Shown here: one piece after another, positions 52,908-62,258 of the stretch
How the letters are laid out: each line of letters opens with the position of its first letter
Position numbering within the stretch: position 1 is the stretch's first letter
The notes under the pieces: generated by a model
What the model was told of the DNA's origin: nothing
Databases searched by the model: none
Seen by the model: the letters and a program-made list of their open reading frames with translations, nothing else
Assembly: GCF_002584535.1 (NCBI RefSeq)
Contig: NZ_NUOT01000061.1
Location: 1-64,000 of the forward strand
Reading direction: 5' to 3'
Source of the DNA: Bacillus cereus
GTDB taxonomy: Bacteria; Bacillota; Bacilli; Bacillales; Bacillaceae_G
Length of the DNA stretch: 64,000 nt
Made by a program: the position numbers and the translations under genes

Positions 52908-54137
52908 TTAAAACGCCCAGTTTCCTTTACAGAAAATTGGTTCATGTGTGCCATCTGCTGTAATGCCGTCAATATTAAGTTTGGCAGAACCAATCATAAA
53001 GTCTTCGTGTATAATACTAGAGTTTGCCCCATTTTCTGCAAGTTCTTCTTTTGTCATTGTCTTACCACCGATTAAGTTAGTTGCATGGGCATGCCCAATT
53101 GCTAAATGGCAAGATGCATTTTCATCAAATAACATATTATAGAATAAAATATTTGTATTAGAAATTGGTGAATCATGAGGTACTAATGCAACCTCTCCTA
53201 AGAAATGAGAACCCTCATCTGTCTCAACTAAATGTTTTAATGCTTCTTCACCAATATCAGCTTTATATTCTACAATGCGTCCATTTTCAAATGTAAGTGT
53301 AAAGTTATCGATAATGTTACCTGCAAATGCTAATGGTTTTGTACTTGATACTTGCCCATTTACACCTGTTTTTAATGGCAATGTAAATACTTCTTCTGTT
53401 GGAATGTTAGCCATAAATGGTACATTTTTTTCATTTAAGCTACTAGCTCCAGCCCATACATGTTTTTCTGGAAGTTCAATTGTTAAATCTGTTCCAGGAC
53501 CTGTATAATGAAGCGCCTTATAATGTTTTTCATTTAAATAATCTACTTTTTTATGTAATGTTTCATCATGTTTTTTCCATGATTCCACAGGATTCTCTAG
53601 ATTTGCACGAGTTGCTTGGAAAATTGCATCCCATAGCTTCTCTTCTTGCTTTTCTAATGTAACATCAGGGAACACCTTTGCTGCCCATTCTTTCGTAGGA
53701 ACAGAGATCACGCACCAACTTACTTTATCTGCTTGTAAATAACCGCGGTATACTTCCATTGCTTCTCCAGCAACCTTATGAGAACTTGCAATTCGCTTTG
53801 CATCTACACCTTTTAATAGATCTGGATTCTCTGCATAGATAGACATAAATGCAGCGCCTTCTTTTGCAAGCTCTTCACGTGCATGCGCCTTCCAAGCAGG
53901 GAATTCTGAGAATGCTTCTTCAGGAGCTAAGTCAAATTTTAAACGTGTTAATACTTCATCGTTCCAATCTACATATACATGCTTTGCGCCTGATTTATAT
54001 GCTTTTTCTGTAACAAGGCGGACAAATGGAGCTGCCTCAAGTGGCGCATTAATAGATAATATTTGTCCAGGCTGAATATTAACACCGACATTTACTGCAA
54101 GAGTAGCATACTTTTCTAATGTTTGTTCAAATGACAT
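52908..54137 (-). CDS. M29 family aminopeptidase (AmpS/PepS-like)
   Basis: About 409 residues, full length for the thermophilic aminopeptidase M29 family. Metal-site motifs are visible: E-V-A-L-V-P-H-D-S-P-I near 330, H-L-A-I-G-H-A near 365 and H-E-D-F-M-I-G near 385, with the conserved S-E-F-P-A-W in the N domain. Cytoplasmic, removes N-terminal residues from peptides. The frame extends to 54185, but AAAGGAGATTATACCT precedes the ATG at 54137. Confidence 0.93.
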   Translation of the reverse strand: MSFEQTLEKYATLAVNVGVNIQPGQILSINAPLEAAPFVRLVTEKAYKSGAKHVYVDWNDEVLTRLKFDLAPEEAFSEFPAWKAHAREELAKEGAAFMSIYAENPDLLKGVDAKRIASSHKVAGEAMEVYRGYLQADKVSWCVISVPTKEWAAKVFPDVTLEKQEEKLWDAIFQATRANLENPVESWKKHDETLHKKVDYLNEKHYKALHYTGPGTDLTIELPEKHVWAGASSLNEKNVPFMANIPTEEVFTLPLKTGVNGQVSSTKPLAFAGNIIDNFTLTFENGRIVEYKADIGEEALKHLVETDEGSHFLGEVALVPHDSPISNTNILFYNMLFDENASCHLAIGHAHATNLIGGKTMTKEELAENGANSSIIHEDFMIGSAKLNIDGITADGTHEPIFCKGNWAF

Positions 54138-54248
54138 AGGTATAATCTCCTTTGTGTGAAAGAATTTATTATAAACATAATACACAAAATATTCAAAAAT
54201 ACGACCTGTAATCTCTAATCTTACAAAAATGTAAGATTTCTGGTTAGC

Positions 54249-54515
54249 TTGATGGGCATGGCTCTAAATCCCCAAACGAAAGAAATTAAATGGCAACATG
54301 CGGTAAGTTGGCTATTATTTCCGCTATTATATGTAATTTATAGTTTAATACGAGGAGCTCTTATTAATTGGCACTCATATTCGTTCTTGGATCCAAGAAT
54401 AAATGGTTACGGAAGTGTCTTTTTATATAGTGTAGGAATCGGGATCGCAATTGGATTCATTTGTGTACTTGTAAAAACCCTAGGAAATCGATCTTTAAGA
54501 TTCCAAAAAATTTAA
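54249..54515 (+). pseudogene. Pr6Pr-family membrane protein, C-terminal fragment
   Basis: 88 codons with three hydrophobic segments and the conserved W-L-L-F-P-L-L-Y-V-I-Y-S-L-I-R-G-A motif plus F-L-D-P-R-I-N-G-Y-G of Pr6Pr/FAR-17a-like proteins, which are normally about 200 residues. The N-terminal half is missing and no ribosome binding site precedes the ATG at 54249. Confidence 0.7.
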
Positions 54516-54531
54516 TATGTCTATTCTAAAA

Positions 54532-54575
54532 GTAAAAACCCCTCTGTTTAACATTTGTCAACAGAGGGGTTTTTA
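54532..54575. terminator. Bidirectional terminator
   Basis: Perfect stem with arms G-T-A-A-A-A-A-C-C-C-C-T-C-T-G-T-T and its complement. Confidence 0.92.
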
Positions 54576-54599
54576 CTTTTGATTGAAAGCCAATGCATG

Positions 54600-54932
54600 T
54601 TATCTACTGGTTTTCTGAAATATAATCTTCAAAAATTTCTCTGTTTTTGTATCAAACTCTACATCAACAAAAACGCCATATTCCTTTCCATCTTCACGCA
54701 GCCATAATTTAAATTTTTCTGTTGTTACATTTACTGTCTTTGGTTTTCTTCCAATATGAAGGTAATCAATAATTTGCGCTTTTGGATATTTTTCTTTCGT
54801 TTTTTCTACCGCAAGTTTACCCCATTTTGCATATGGTGGTTGAGCGTGAACAACTGATGAGTGCATATATATATTGCAATATGTTGTAGCAAATACAATT
54901 CCTAATACGAAACATGTAAAAATACGCTTCAT
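54600..54932 (-). CDS. DUF3889 family secreted protein
   Basis: 110 residues. Signal peptide (1-30, ending V-H-A) then the DUF3889 domain: Y-A-K-W-G-K-L-A-V-E-K-T-K-E-K-Y-P-x-A-x-I-x-D-Y. Exported small protein of unknown function, common in Bacillus. AAAAGGAG before the ATG on the minus strand. Confidence 0.88.
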   Translation of the reverse strand: MKRIFTCFVLGIVFATTYCNIYMHSSVVHAQPPYAKWGKLAVEKTKEKYPKAQIIDYLHIGRKPKTVNVTTEKFKLWLREDGKEYGVFVDVEFDTKTEKFLKIIFQKTSR

Positions 54933-55076
54933 AATAAACTCCTTTTAGCCGTTTTTCTTATTGTGTACATGCTGTCTAAATCATATAAGTTTGGATTTTT
55001 TGTCTTCATTACATAAAAGAGTTTTATTTACAAAACATAACCATGAAATCATCACTGCAAATAAGGAGGGAATTAT

Positions 55077-55835
55077 ATGCGTTCTACCGCAATTTTTAAA
55101 ATACTGATTTTATTTGTATTAATCGGTATATCTGTAATTGTAAGTAGTGGGCAAACAAGAAATGTGCAAGCTTTTTCTAATCAAGTAATTCAAAGAGGTG
55201 CCTCTGGAGAAGATGTCATTGAATTACAGTCGCGATTAAAATCTAACGGGTTTTATAAAGGAAAAGTAGATGGTGTGTTTGGCTGGGGTACATATTGGGC
55301 ACTACGAAATTTCCAGCAAAAGTTTGGTTTACCTGTAGATGGCTTAGCGGGAGCGAAGACGAAGCAAATGCTTGCGAAAGCAACAAAGTACGAGAAATCG
55401 ACTGCTAATAAAGGAAACACAGGTGGTGGACAAGGTAGCAAGCCAACTCAAAATAAAGGTACAAATGTGCCAAATGGTTACTCACAAAATGATATTCAAT
55501 TAATGGCGAACGCAGTATATGGTGAATCTCGTGGTGAACCATATTTAGGACAAGTTGCAGTAGCGGCAGTTATTTTGAATCGTGTAACGAGTCCATCATT
55601 CCCAAATACAGTATCTGGGGTGATTTTTGAACCACGTGCCTTTACAGCAGTTGCTGATGGTCAAATTTATTTAACACCGAATGAAACTGCGAAAAAAGCT
55701 GTATTAGATGCGATTAATGGCTGGGATCCTACTGGAAATGCACTTTATTATTTCAATCCAGATACTGCAACGAGTAAATGGATTTGGAGTCGACCACAAA
55801 TTAAAAAAATCGGCAAACATATTTTCTGTAAATAG
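55077..55835 (+). CDS. sleB: Spore cortex-lytic enzyme SleB
   Basis: 252 residues. Signal peptide (1-32), peptidoglycan-binding domain (about 38-102, G-A-S-G-E-D-V-I-E-L-Q-S-R-L), linker rich in Gly/Asn, and hydrolase_2 domain with catalytic E150 (A-V-Y-G-E-S-R-G-E). A lytic transglycosylase laid down in the forespore and active on muramic-delta-lactam cortex during germination. First gene of sleB-ypeB-ylaJ; expected to be sigma-G dependent, though I could not pick out a convincing sigma-G box. AAGGAGGG site. Confidence 0.97.
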   Translation: MRSTAIFKILILFVLIGISVIVSSGQTRNVQAFSNQVIQRGASGEDVIELQSRLKSNGFYKGKVDGVFGWGTYWALRNFQQKFGLPVDGLAGAKTKQMLAKATKYEKSTANKGNTGGGQGSKPTQNKGTNVPNGYSQNDIQLMANAVYGESRGEPYLGQVAVAAVILNRVTSPSFPNTVSGVIFEPRAFTAVADGQIYLTPNETAKKAVLDAINGWDPTGNALYYFNPDTATSKWIWSRPQIKKIGKHIFCK

Positions 55836-55850
55836 AGTGGAGGTGAAGAA

Positions 55851-57191
55851 ATGTTAAGAGGTATCATAATTGTATTGTTAACAATCGGCGTAGTTGGAAC
55901 TGGGTATTGGGGCTATAAAGAACACCAAGAAAAGAATGCGGTTTTAATCCGGGCAGAAAACAGCTATCAGCGTGCTTTTCATGATCTAGCATATGAGGTT
56001 GATTTATTACACGATAAAATTGGAACAACACTCGCAATGAATTCGCGAACATCGTTATCACCGGCATTAGCTGATGTATGGCGTTTAACATCAGAAGCCC
56101 GTTCTGATGTAGGACAACTCCCTTTAACATTAATGCCGTTTAATAAAACAGAAGAATTTCTCGCGAATATTGGTGATTTTAGTTATCGTACTGCAATTCG
56201 TGATTTAGAGAAAGAGCCTTTAAACGATCAAGAATATAAAGCATTGCAAGGTTTATATTCTAATGCAGCTGATATTCAAGACGAACTTCGGAAAGTACAA
56301 CATCTTGTCTTAAAAAATAATTTACGTTGGATGGATGTAGAACTTGCGCTTGCTTCAGATAAAGATCCAGCGGATAACACGATTATTGACGGGCTTAAGA
56401 CGGTTGAGAAAAATGTAACATCCTATTCTTCAGATAATTTTGGTCCAACTTTCACAAGTATGCAAAAGGTGAAAAAAGGCGGCTTTGAAGCAACAGGCAA
56501 AGCGATTTCAAAAGATGAAGCGGCAAAAATTGCAAAATCATTTTTAAATTTAAAAGGCGATGAAAAAGTAGAAGTTGAGAAAAGTGGTAAAGGTGCGAAA
56601 GAATCATTTTATAGTGTAAAGATTCAAGATCCTAAAACAAAGAATGAATTTTATATGGATATTACCGAAAAAGGTGGATATCCAATATGGGTAATGAATA
56701 ACCGTGAAATTAAGGAACAAAAAATCAGTTTACATGACGCAGGAAGTAAAGGATTAACCTTTTTAAAGGACCATAAGTTTACTAATATGGAGCTCTTCGA
56801 TAGTTCACAATATGATAATATTGGTGTGTTTACGTACGTTGTGAATGAGAATGATGTGCGTATTTATCCAGAAGCGATTCAAATGAAAATTGCCTTAGAT
56901 GATGGATCGATTGTTGGTTTTTCGGCAAAAGAATATTTAGCATCTCATCAAAAACGGACCATTCCAGCTGCAAAATTAACAGCTGCTGATGCGAGAAAGA
57001 AAATCAATCCAGATGTGAAAGTAATGGAAGAACGTAAAGCGATTATTGTGAATGCTACTCATAAAGAAGTTTTATGTTATGAGTTTGTTGGAACATTAGG
57101 AAAAGATACGTATCAAATTTTTATTAATGCAAATGACGGAACGGAAGAAAAAGTGAAAAAGATGCAGGCTGTAGAAAAAGTTTATGACTAA
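55851..57191 (+). CDS. ypeB: Germination protein YpeB
   Basis: 446 residues. N-terminal membrane anchor (about 4-20), helical region, then three PepSY-like domains (from about 210). YpeB keeps SleB stable and inactive in the dormant spore. It begins 15 nt after sleB with a GAGGTGAAGAA site. Confidence 0.97.
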   Translation: MLRGIIIVLLTIGVVGTGYWGYKEHQEKNAVLIRAENSYQRAFHDLAYEVDLLHDKIGTTLAMNSRTSLSPALADVWRLTSEARSDVGQLPLTLMPFNKTEEFLANIGDFSYRTAIRDLEKEPLNDQEYKALQGLYSNAADIQDELRKVQHLVLKNNLRWMDVELALASDKDPADNTIIDGLKTVEKNVTSYSSDNFGPTFTSMQKVKKGGFEATGKAISKDEAAKIAKSFLNLKGDEKVEVEKSGKGAKESFYSVKIQDPKTKNEFYMDITEKGGYPIWVMNNREIKEQKISLHDAGSKGLTFLKDHKFTNMELFDSSQYDNIGVFTYVVNENDVRIYPEAIQMKIALDDGSIVGFSAKEYLASHQKRTIPAAKLTAADARKKINPDVKVMEERKAIIVNATHKEVLCYEFVGTLGKDTYQIFINANDGTEEKVKKMQAVEKVYD

Positions 57192-57217
57192 ACATCAATG
57201 ATAAAGTGGTGAAAATA

Positions 57218-57814
57218 ATGAAAATTCTTATATACATGCTTATGATTTGTCTAGCTGTTACAGGATGTAGCATCGGGAAGCAAAATAATGCTCAAGAAAA
57301 ACCAGAGCAAAAAAATATTTCCATGAGAAATGTTAATTATCAGGCAAATAATAATAAACCCAATGAAAAGGTTGCAGATCATTTAGCATCTTTAGCCTCT
57401 AGTATACCAGGGGTGAAAGATGCAACTGCGGTAGTTATAGGGAAATACGCTGTTGTTGGTATAGATGTAAAAGCGAAATTGGATCGCTCTCGCGTAGAGT
57501 CCATCAAATATTCTGTAGCTGAAAGCTTAAAACATGATCCAAATGGTGCAAATGCAGTTGTTGTGGCTGATATTGATACGTATGAACGATTAAAGCAAAT
57601 GGGGAATCAAATTAAGCGTGGAAATACTGGCGAAGGAATTCTTGAAGAACTTGCTGCAATTGTTGGACGTGTTATGCCACAAGTACCAAATGATTTGATA
57701 GAAAATAAGGAAACAAATCCGATTAAAGCTAATGATAAACAATTACCGAAGGATGAAGAAAATGAATTAAGAAAAGAACAAGAGGATCAATCGAATAATC
57801 ATCTGAAAAGGTAA
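57218..57814 (+). CDS. ylaJ: YhcN/YlaJ family sporulation lipoprotein
   Basis: About 198 residues. Lipobox V-T-G-C near 17, then a YhcN/YlaJ domain with the conserved I-P-G-V-K-D-A-T-A-V-V-I-G. Spore inner-membrane lipoproteins of this family help germination; in the B. cereus group the gene follows sleB-ypeB. The frame opens at 57206 but AAGTGGTG lies before the ATG at 57218. Acidic, Asn-rich end. Confidence 0.9.
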   Translation: MKILIYMLMICLAVTGCSIGKQNNAQEKPEQKNISMRNVNYQANNNKPNEKVADHLASLASSIPGVKDATAVVIGKYAVVGIDVKAKLDRSRVESIKYSVAESLKHDPNGANAVVVADIDTYERLKQMGNQIKRGNTGEGILEELAAIVGRVMPQVPNDLIENKETNPIKANDKQLPKDEENELRKEQEDQSNNHLKR

Positions 57815-57815
57815 G

Positions 57816-57850
57816 AAACACCCCGTGTTATAGGAACACGGGGTGTTTTT
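57816..57850 (+). terminator. Terminator of sleB-ypeB-ylaJ
   Basis: Perfect 13-bp stem A-A-C-A-C-C-C-C-G-T-G-T-T with 4-nt loop and T5. Confidence 0.93.
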
Positions 57851-57926
57851 GTTGATTGTTAATATTCAGCTTATTGAAAGCGGAATATATGATGTAATAA
57901 TATTTAAGAGGGGGATAGTTGCAATT

Positions 57927-58043
57927 ATGAAAAAGAAAATCGTATGTATAGTTTATAGTCATAGTCTTTGCTTAAGCTTAATCGTTGGCTGTGAACAAAA
58001 GAAAGAAGAAAAAACGCCTTCTCTTTTTATTTACATTTATTGA
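57927..58043 (+). CDS. Short lipoprotein, probably truncated
   Basis: 38 residues: K-K-K-I-V-C-I-V start, lipobox-like I-V-G-C near 22-25, then E-Q-K-K-E-E-K-T and an early stop. AAGAGGGGGAT before the ATG. It looks like the signal region of a longer lipoprotein whose body is gone. It overlaps the convergent membrane protein gene by 7 nt. Confidence 0.4.
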   Translation: MKKKIVCIVYSHSLCLSLIVGCEQKKEEKTPSLFIYIY

Positions 58044-58441
58044 TATCGTTTTGAAACAATAAATTCTACTAGTGGAATAACAATGAATGAAGAACAAAGT
58101 GCAATAAATAAAGGGAGATTTTGAATATTATCAAGTGAATATAAGGTCGAAAATCCTTCTGAATAAATCAATAAAATAAACATAATAATGACTAATACAA
58201 AATATCCAATTTTGAAACTTTTATATGTAATTTGTTGTCCCATTTCATCTTGACTTTCTTTTGAAACGCCGTTTGGATCGCCCCATGTAATATGATTGAT
58301 TAAATAACTAAGTATTAAAGAAGCTCCCCAAATCGTTCCTCCTAAAATCGCTCCCTCAGTTATATATTTATATGTACCATGTATGAATACCCCAAGCAAT
58401 GATAGTACAGAAATTAGAAAAATAAACTTCTTCTGATTCAA
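58037..58441 (-). CDS. Four-span membrane protein, unknown
   Basis: 134 residues with about four hydrophobic segments and a central polar loop N-G-V-S-K-E-S-Q-D-E-M-G. Similar in layout to small Bacillus integral membrane proteins of unknown role. GGAGGGACTAT on the minus strand before the ATG. Confidence 0.68.
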   Translation of the reverse strand: MNQKKFIFLISVLSLLGVFIHGTYKYITEGAILGGTIWGASLILSYLINHITWGDPNGVSKESQDEMGQQITYKSFKIGYFVLVIIMFILLIYSEGFSTLYSLDNIQNLPLFIALCSSFIVIPLVEFIVSKRYQ

Positions 58442-58674
58442 TATAGTCCCTCCTTACTCACTAACTGTAAAAAACTCTTTACAAATTAATAGTATAAAAT
58501 TGGTAGAGGATAATGTCAAATACATTTTACACAAAGATGGAATTTATGGTGATTCTTTATATTATAATTTAGTAATGTATTAGAAGCTAAAAAAAGATTT
58601 CACTCTAATTTGAATGTAAAAGTTAATGTTCGCATATATTTGGAAGGGATGTCAGATAAAATCAGGGGGTATAT

Positions 58675-59844
58675 ATGTCCACACTGTTAAAAGCTGGTGC
58701 AGATGCTGGAAATAACGGATTGAAACTAATGGTGAAAGGGCAACAGCCGATTTATATTCCAAGTATTTATTCACTATATATTGGGGAGCCTACAGGTTTA
58801 TTAGACGAAGAGGATGTACCGATTTCTGAAATTGAAAAACATATTGATGTAACAATTTGTTCCCCATCCCTTATGTTAAACAACGTGCGTTATATTGTGG
58901 GGCAGAAAGTGATTAATGATCAGCTAAAAGGAACAGAGATTGAGAAAAAATCTGATAAATCTACAGATGAATTAATGGTATTAACGATTTTATCAGGTTT
59001 AGCAATTAGTGCTATGCGTCATAGTCCCAAATTGGATCATATTAATATTCGTTACGATTTATCAGTTGCTCTTCCGATGCAAATTATTACACAAGAAATT
59101 GCATCGGAAAACGCTAACCGTTATATGGGAAATCATAAAGTTATTTTTCATTATCCGAACGGAAGAGATGTAACGGTAAATGTCTCCATTGAGTTTTGCA
59201 AATGTTTACCTGAAGGTGCATCTGGTACTTGGGGGATTATATACGATGAAGATGGAAATGTCTTAAAACATAAAGTGGAAGGTGAAAAAAGTTCAACGAC
59301 TGAGATAGATTTCGTTGACAAAACATTATTATCATTTGATATAGGAGCGGGGACAACCGAAGAAGTCGTTTCGTTTGGAGTGAATTTTAGACCGCAATTA
59401 AGTAAAGGGCTGTCATACGGTGTGAAAGAAACCTTATTACAAATAATTACGAGATGGAATCGGAAGTATCCAACAAAAACAATAGATAGTATTACAGAGT
59501 TCAATCAAATTTATTTATATGAGAAACACCCAAGGCATGCACTATTAGTAGCAGAATCCCAACAAGCACTTCTAGGCTTAGCTGCACGGGTTGCGACAGA
59601 TATTATTAATAAAATTGATGATATGAAAGATGATCCATATGTATTTATCTATGGTGGAGGCGCGGTTATCATTAAAAATAGTTTGGAACTTATTTTAAAA
59701 CAAAAAGGCCGTTTAAAAAATGTGATATTTGTAGATAATCCTCTTTTTACAAATGCACGCGGATTACTAGTTTATACATGTTCACCGCGATATAGAGAAC
59801 ATAAACAAAAAGAATTAGGATTTACAAACTTAACAATTAGTTAG
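58675..59844 (+). CDS. ParM/StbA-like actin family protein
   Basis: 389 residues. Actin-fold phosphate loops: G-A-D-A-G-N-N-G-L-K (phosphate 1, residues 7-16) and L-S-F-D-I-G-A-G-T-T-E (phosphate 2, near 222), and the adenosine motif Y-G-G-G-A near 325. Such ATPases form filaments that move plasmids apart; chromosomal copies exist in the B. cereus group. It is followed by a 112-residue gene in the place of a DNA-binding adaptor. A plasmid origin is possible. Confidence 0.85.
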   Translation: MSTLLKAGADAGNNGLKLMVKGQQPIYIPSIYSLYIGEPTGLLDEEDVPISEIEKHIDVTICSPSLMLNNVRYIVGQKVINDQLKGTEIEKKSDKSTDELMVLTILSGLAISAMRHSPKLDHINIRYDLSVALPMQIITQEIASENANRYMGNHKVIFHYPNGRDVTVNVSIEFCKCLPEGASGTWGIIYDEDGNVLKHKVEGEKSSTTEIDFVDKTLLSFDIGAGTTEEVVSFGVNFRPQLSKGLSYGVKETLLQIITRWNRKYPTKTIDSITEFNQIYLYEKHPRHALLVAESQQALLGLAARVATDIINKIDDMKDDPYVFIYGGGAVIIKNSLELILKQKGRLKNVIFVDNPLFTNARGLLVYTCSPRYREHKQKELGFTNLTIS

Positions 59845-59855
59845 CTGGTGTGAGT

Positions 59856-60191
59856 ATGCGGTGTAAGAGGTATAAATGTGGCGATCGGGTAAAAGTATAT
59901 TTAAATAAATCTGTATCTCCTGAGATGCTAGCTTGGATTAATAAGCAATCTGATATAACGAGATTTTTTTTATATGGCGCCGAGCAATTGTTTAAACAAG
60001 TAGGAGATATTGATGTATCTAAAACTTTACCAATTGATCATGTTTTTTTTACGTATGTTGAACCTACTTCTATGTTTAAAATCGAAGTAAATCCTTTAAG
60101 AAACGTAATCAGGAGAAAGAACAAAAATACCGAATGTGTAGAAAATACACCTTGGGAGTCAATTAATGAGTTGGATTGTCCATACTTTTAA
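59856..60191 (+). CDS. Possible adaptor partner of the ParM-like protein
   Basis: 111-113 residues (ATG 59856 or GTG 59850). Basic, Cys-bearing start (M-R-C-K-R-Y-K-C-G-D), then S-P-E-M-L-A-W-I-N-K-Q, a segment typical of the small proteins coded behind StbA/AlfA actins. No clear ribbon-helix-helix. It lies 5-11 nt after the actin gene. Role as DNA adaptor is inference from position and charge. Confidence 0.6.
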   Translation: MRCKRYKCGDRVKVYLNKSVSPEMLAWINKQSDITRFFLYGAEQLFKQVGDIDVSKTLPIDHVFFTYVEPTSMFKIEVNPLRNVIRRKNKNTECVENTPWESINELDCPYF

Positions 60192-60209
60192 AGTAAATCA
60201 AAATAGATT

Positions 60210-60249
60210 GCCCACCACTTTACATATGAAATTAGGGGTGGGCTTTTTT
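60210..60249 (+). terminator. Rho-independent terminator
   Basis: Perfect 7-bp G-C-C-C-A-C-C stem, 20-nt loop, T6. Confidence 0.8.
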
Positions 60250-60309
60250 GTTGATTACAGTTTTGAACAATAAGGGGGTATAGCAACGATCCATTCTTTT
60301 GGGGTCACT

Positions 60310-60353
60310 AAAAATAGCCACAATCTGTTTTAGAAAAGATTGTGGCTATTTTT
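60310..60353. terminator. Orphan hairpin terminator
   Basis: Perfect 17-bp stem (A5 and T5 ends, core T-A-G-C-C-A-C-A-A-T-C-T). Only about 60 bp follow the previous terminator, so a gene in front of it has been lost or it ends a small RNA. Confidence 0.7.
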
Positions 60354-60515
60354 AATCTAATTTGCAACTTTTAATCGCAATAAGGGGTGAAAATTTTTAA
60401 TTTTTTTTACAAATAACTCACAAAAGTAACATATTTTTATCTTACTTTATATATAAGGATTATTTGGTAAGTATTATTACTCAAAATAGTTACTACATAT
60501 AAGGGAGACTACAAA

Positions 60516-61364
60516 ATGGATATGGATTCATATTATTGGGAAATGGTCAAGAAGAATATTGGTGTATATTCTGAACAGGAACAAGAATGTCTTCGAAATA
60601 AGAAGGTCATTATTTTTGGATTAGGTGGGGTAGGAGGATATGAAGCAATTCTCTTCTCTCGGATGGGGGTTGGACATATTACTGGTGTTGATCCAGATGA
60701 ATTTGAAGTCTCTAATATTAACAGACAAATGTTAGCGCTTTCTAGTGTTGTAGGTGAACCAAAAGCAAAAGTTGCAGAACAGGTAGTGAAAGATATACAT
60801 CCCTATATATCAACAAACTTCTTACAAACAAAAGTAGATGAAGATAATGTAACCGAACTTATAAAAGGGCACGATATTGTAGTAGAAGCTGTTGATGATA
60901 TGCCTTCAAGAGTTATTATTCATAGAACTGCTAGAGAATTAGGTATACCAAGTGTAGGGATGTCAGGTAGTCCTCCTACAAGAGGGTTTGTTTCTACATT
61001 CTTCCCAACAGGAGTTCCTTATGAAGAAGCATTGAATGTATCAATTGTAGGACATAAATTAACAAATCCAGAATTAAGACAACAAGTTGCGGATATAAAG
61101 AAAAGTCGTGCTTGGTATTCTGTAGAAAAAGGGGCACCAAAAAAGTGGGCACAAGATTTTTGTGATGGAAAAGTGGGATGGATCATTACACCAATGCGTG
61201 CTCATCTATTATCCCTATTTAGTTTTCATGAAGCAATACAAGTATTAACTGGTCGTGAACCTCTAGCTAGAGCCCCTAAAGGAATTGTTATTGATATGGA
61301 TAGTCATATCCCTGTTCAAGTAAAAGAAGCCCCAAAGGATGGTTGGGATTATAAAACGCTGTAG
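60516..61364 (+). CDS. E1/ThiF-like adenylating enzyme, paralog 1
   Basis: 282 residues. Nucleotide loop G35-L-G-G-V-G-G, V-D-P-D near 58-61, arginine finger N-I-N-R-Q (68-71) and a V-D-D motif near 127 show a ThiF/MoeB/E1-type adenylation domain. Only two Cys (25 and 216), so the C-x-x-C zinc pairs and the usual catalytic thiol are missing. It should activate a carboxylate with ATP without zinc. Ends in W-D-Y-K-T-L, a tail shared with paralog 2. AAGGGAGA site; first gene of the operon. Confidence 0.88.
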   Translation: MDMDSYYWEMVKKNIGVYSEQEQECLRNKKVIIFGLGGVGGYEAILFSRMGVGHITGVDPDEFEVSNINRQMLALSSVVGEPKAKVAEQVVKDIHPYISTNFLQTKVDEDNVTELIKGHDIVVEAVDDMPSRVIIHRTARELGIPSVGMSGSPPTRGFVSTFFPTGVPYEEALNVSIVGHKLTNPELRQQVADIKKSRAWYSVEKGAPKKWAQDFCDGKVGWIITPMRAHLLSLFSFHEAIQVLTGREPLARAPKGIVIDMDSHIPVQVKEAPKDGWDYKTL

Positions 61365-61376
61365 GAGGAAAATAAT

Positions 61377-62243
61377 ATGTTAACCAAAAATAAAGATACG
61401 CAAAAGATGTATGAAGAAAGTTTCACGCGAAATATTGGTGTTATTTCTGTAGAAGAGCAAGAAAAATTAAAAAATGCTCGCGTTACTGTAGTTGGAGCAG
61501 GGGGGGTAGGAGGAATTACACTCATCCAACTGGCAAGAATGGGCGTAAGTTCTCTACATGTAATTGACCAAGATGTATTTGAAACAAGCAATATCAATCG
61601 ACAAATGCTAAGTTCTATTAGTAGATTAGGAAAATCTAAAGCAGACGTCGCTTTAGAAGTTTTAAAGGACATTAATCCCTTATTACAAGTAGACGTAACA
61701 AAAGAATTTGTTACCGAAGAGAATGCGTTAGAGCTTCTGAAAAATACAGATCTCATTATAGATGCAACTGATAATTTAGTAGCGAGAGTCATTATCCATC
61801 GTACAGCCAGGATATTAGGGATTCCTTCTATATGGATTGCAGTTACACCTCCTTTTAGAGGTGGCGTGATGTCTTTAGCTCCTGACTCTGTGCCCTATGA
61901 AATTGCATTAGGATATCCATCTTATCAGCAAGAGCTAACACCAGAAATGAAAAATATAATTCATGAATTAAAAGATGGACGTGCTCTTCATTCTGTCAAG
62001 CATGGTGCGGATGAGAAATGGGCAAATAGTTACGTACAAAAAGATCTTCCATGGACTGTACTGTCTCCTGTTGCAAATATTGTAGGTATTCTAGCAAGCT
62101 TTGAAGCATTTAAATTTATAATAAATCGAGAAGATTTAAAACCTGTCATAAGTCCAAATCTAATACAAATTAATCTTTCCAATCAAAATATGGTACATGT
62201 ATCTGCACCTGAAAATGATAGTTGGGATTATACAACATTATAG
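61377..62243 (+). CDS. E1/ThiF-like adenylating enzyme, paralog 2
   Basis: 288 residues. G40-A-G-G-V-G-G loop, I-D-Q-D near 63-66, N-I-N-R-Q at 72-76 and D-A-T-D-N near 131. It contains no cysteine at all, so neither thioester chemistry nor a zinc site is possible; it may adenylate only, or pair with paralog 1 as a heterodimer, as split eukaryotic E1 enzymes do. C terminus W-D-Y-T-T-L echoes paralog 1. Starts 12 nt after it with TAGGAGGAAA. Confidence 0.88.
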   Translation: MLTKNKDTQKMYEESFTRNIGVISVEEQEKLKNARVTVVGAGGVGGITLIQLARMGVSSLHVIDQDVFETSNINRQMLSSISRLGKSKADVALEVLKDINPLLQVDVTKEFVTEENALELLKNTDLIIDATDNLVARVIIHRTARILGIPSIWIAVTPPFRGGVMSLAPDSVPYEIALGYPSYQQELTPEMKNIIHELKDGRALHSVKHGADEKWANSYVQKDLPWTVLSPVANIVGILASFEAFKFIINREDLKPVISPNLIQINLSNQNMVHVSAPENDSWDYTTL

Positions 62244-62258
62244 ATGAGGTAAGAGAAT

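Noticed and set aside
55020-55076. Sigma-G promoter before sleB
   Set aside because: Expected from known biology, but the -10 and -35 matches I found (around CATAACC) were too weak to list.
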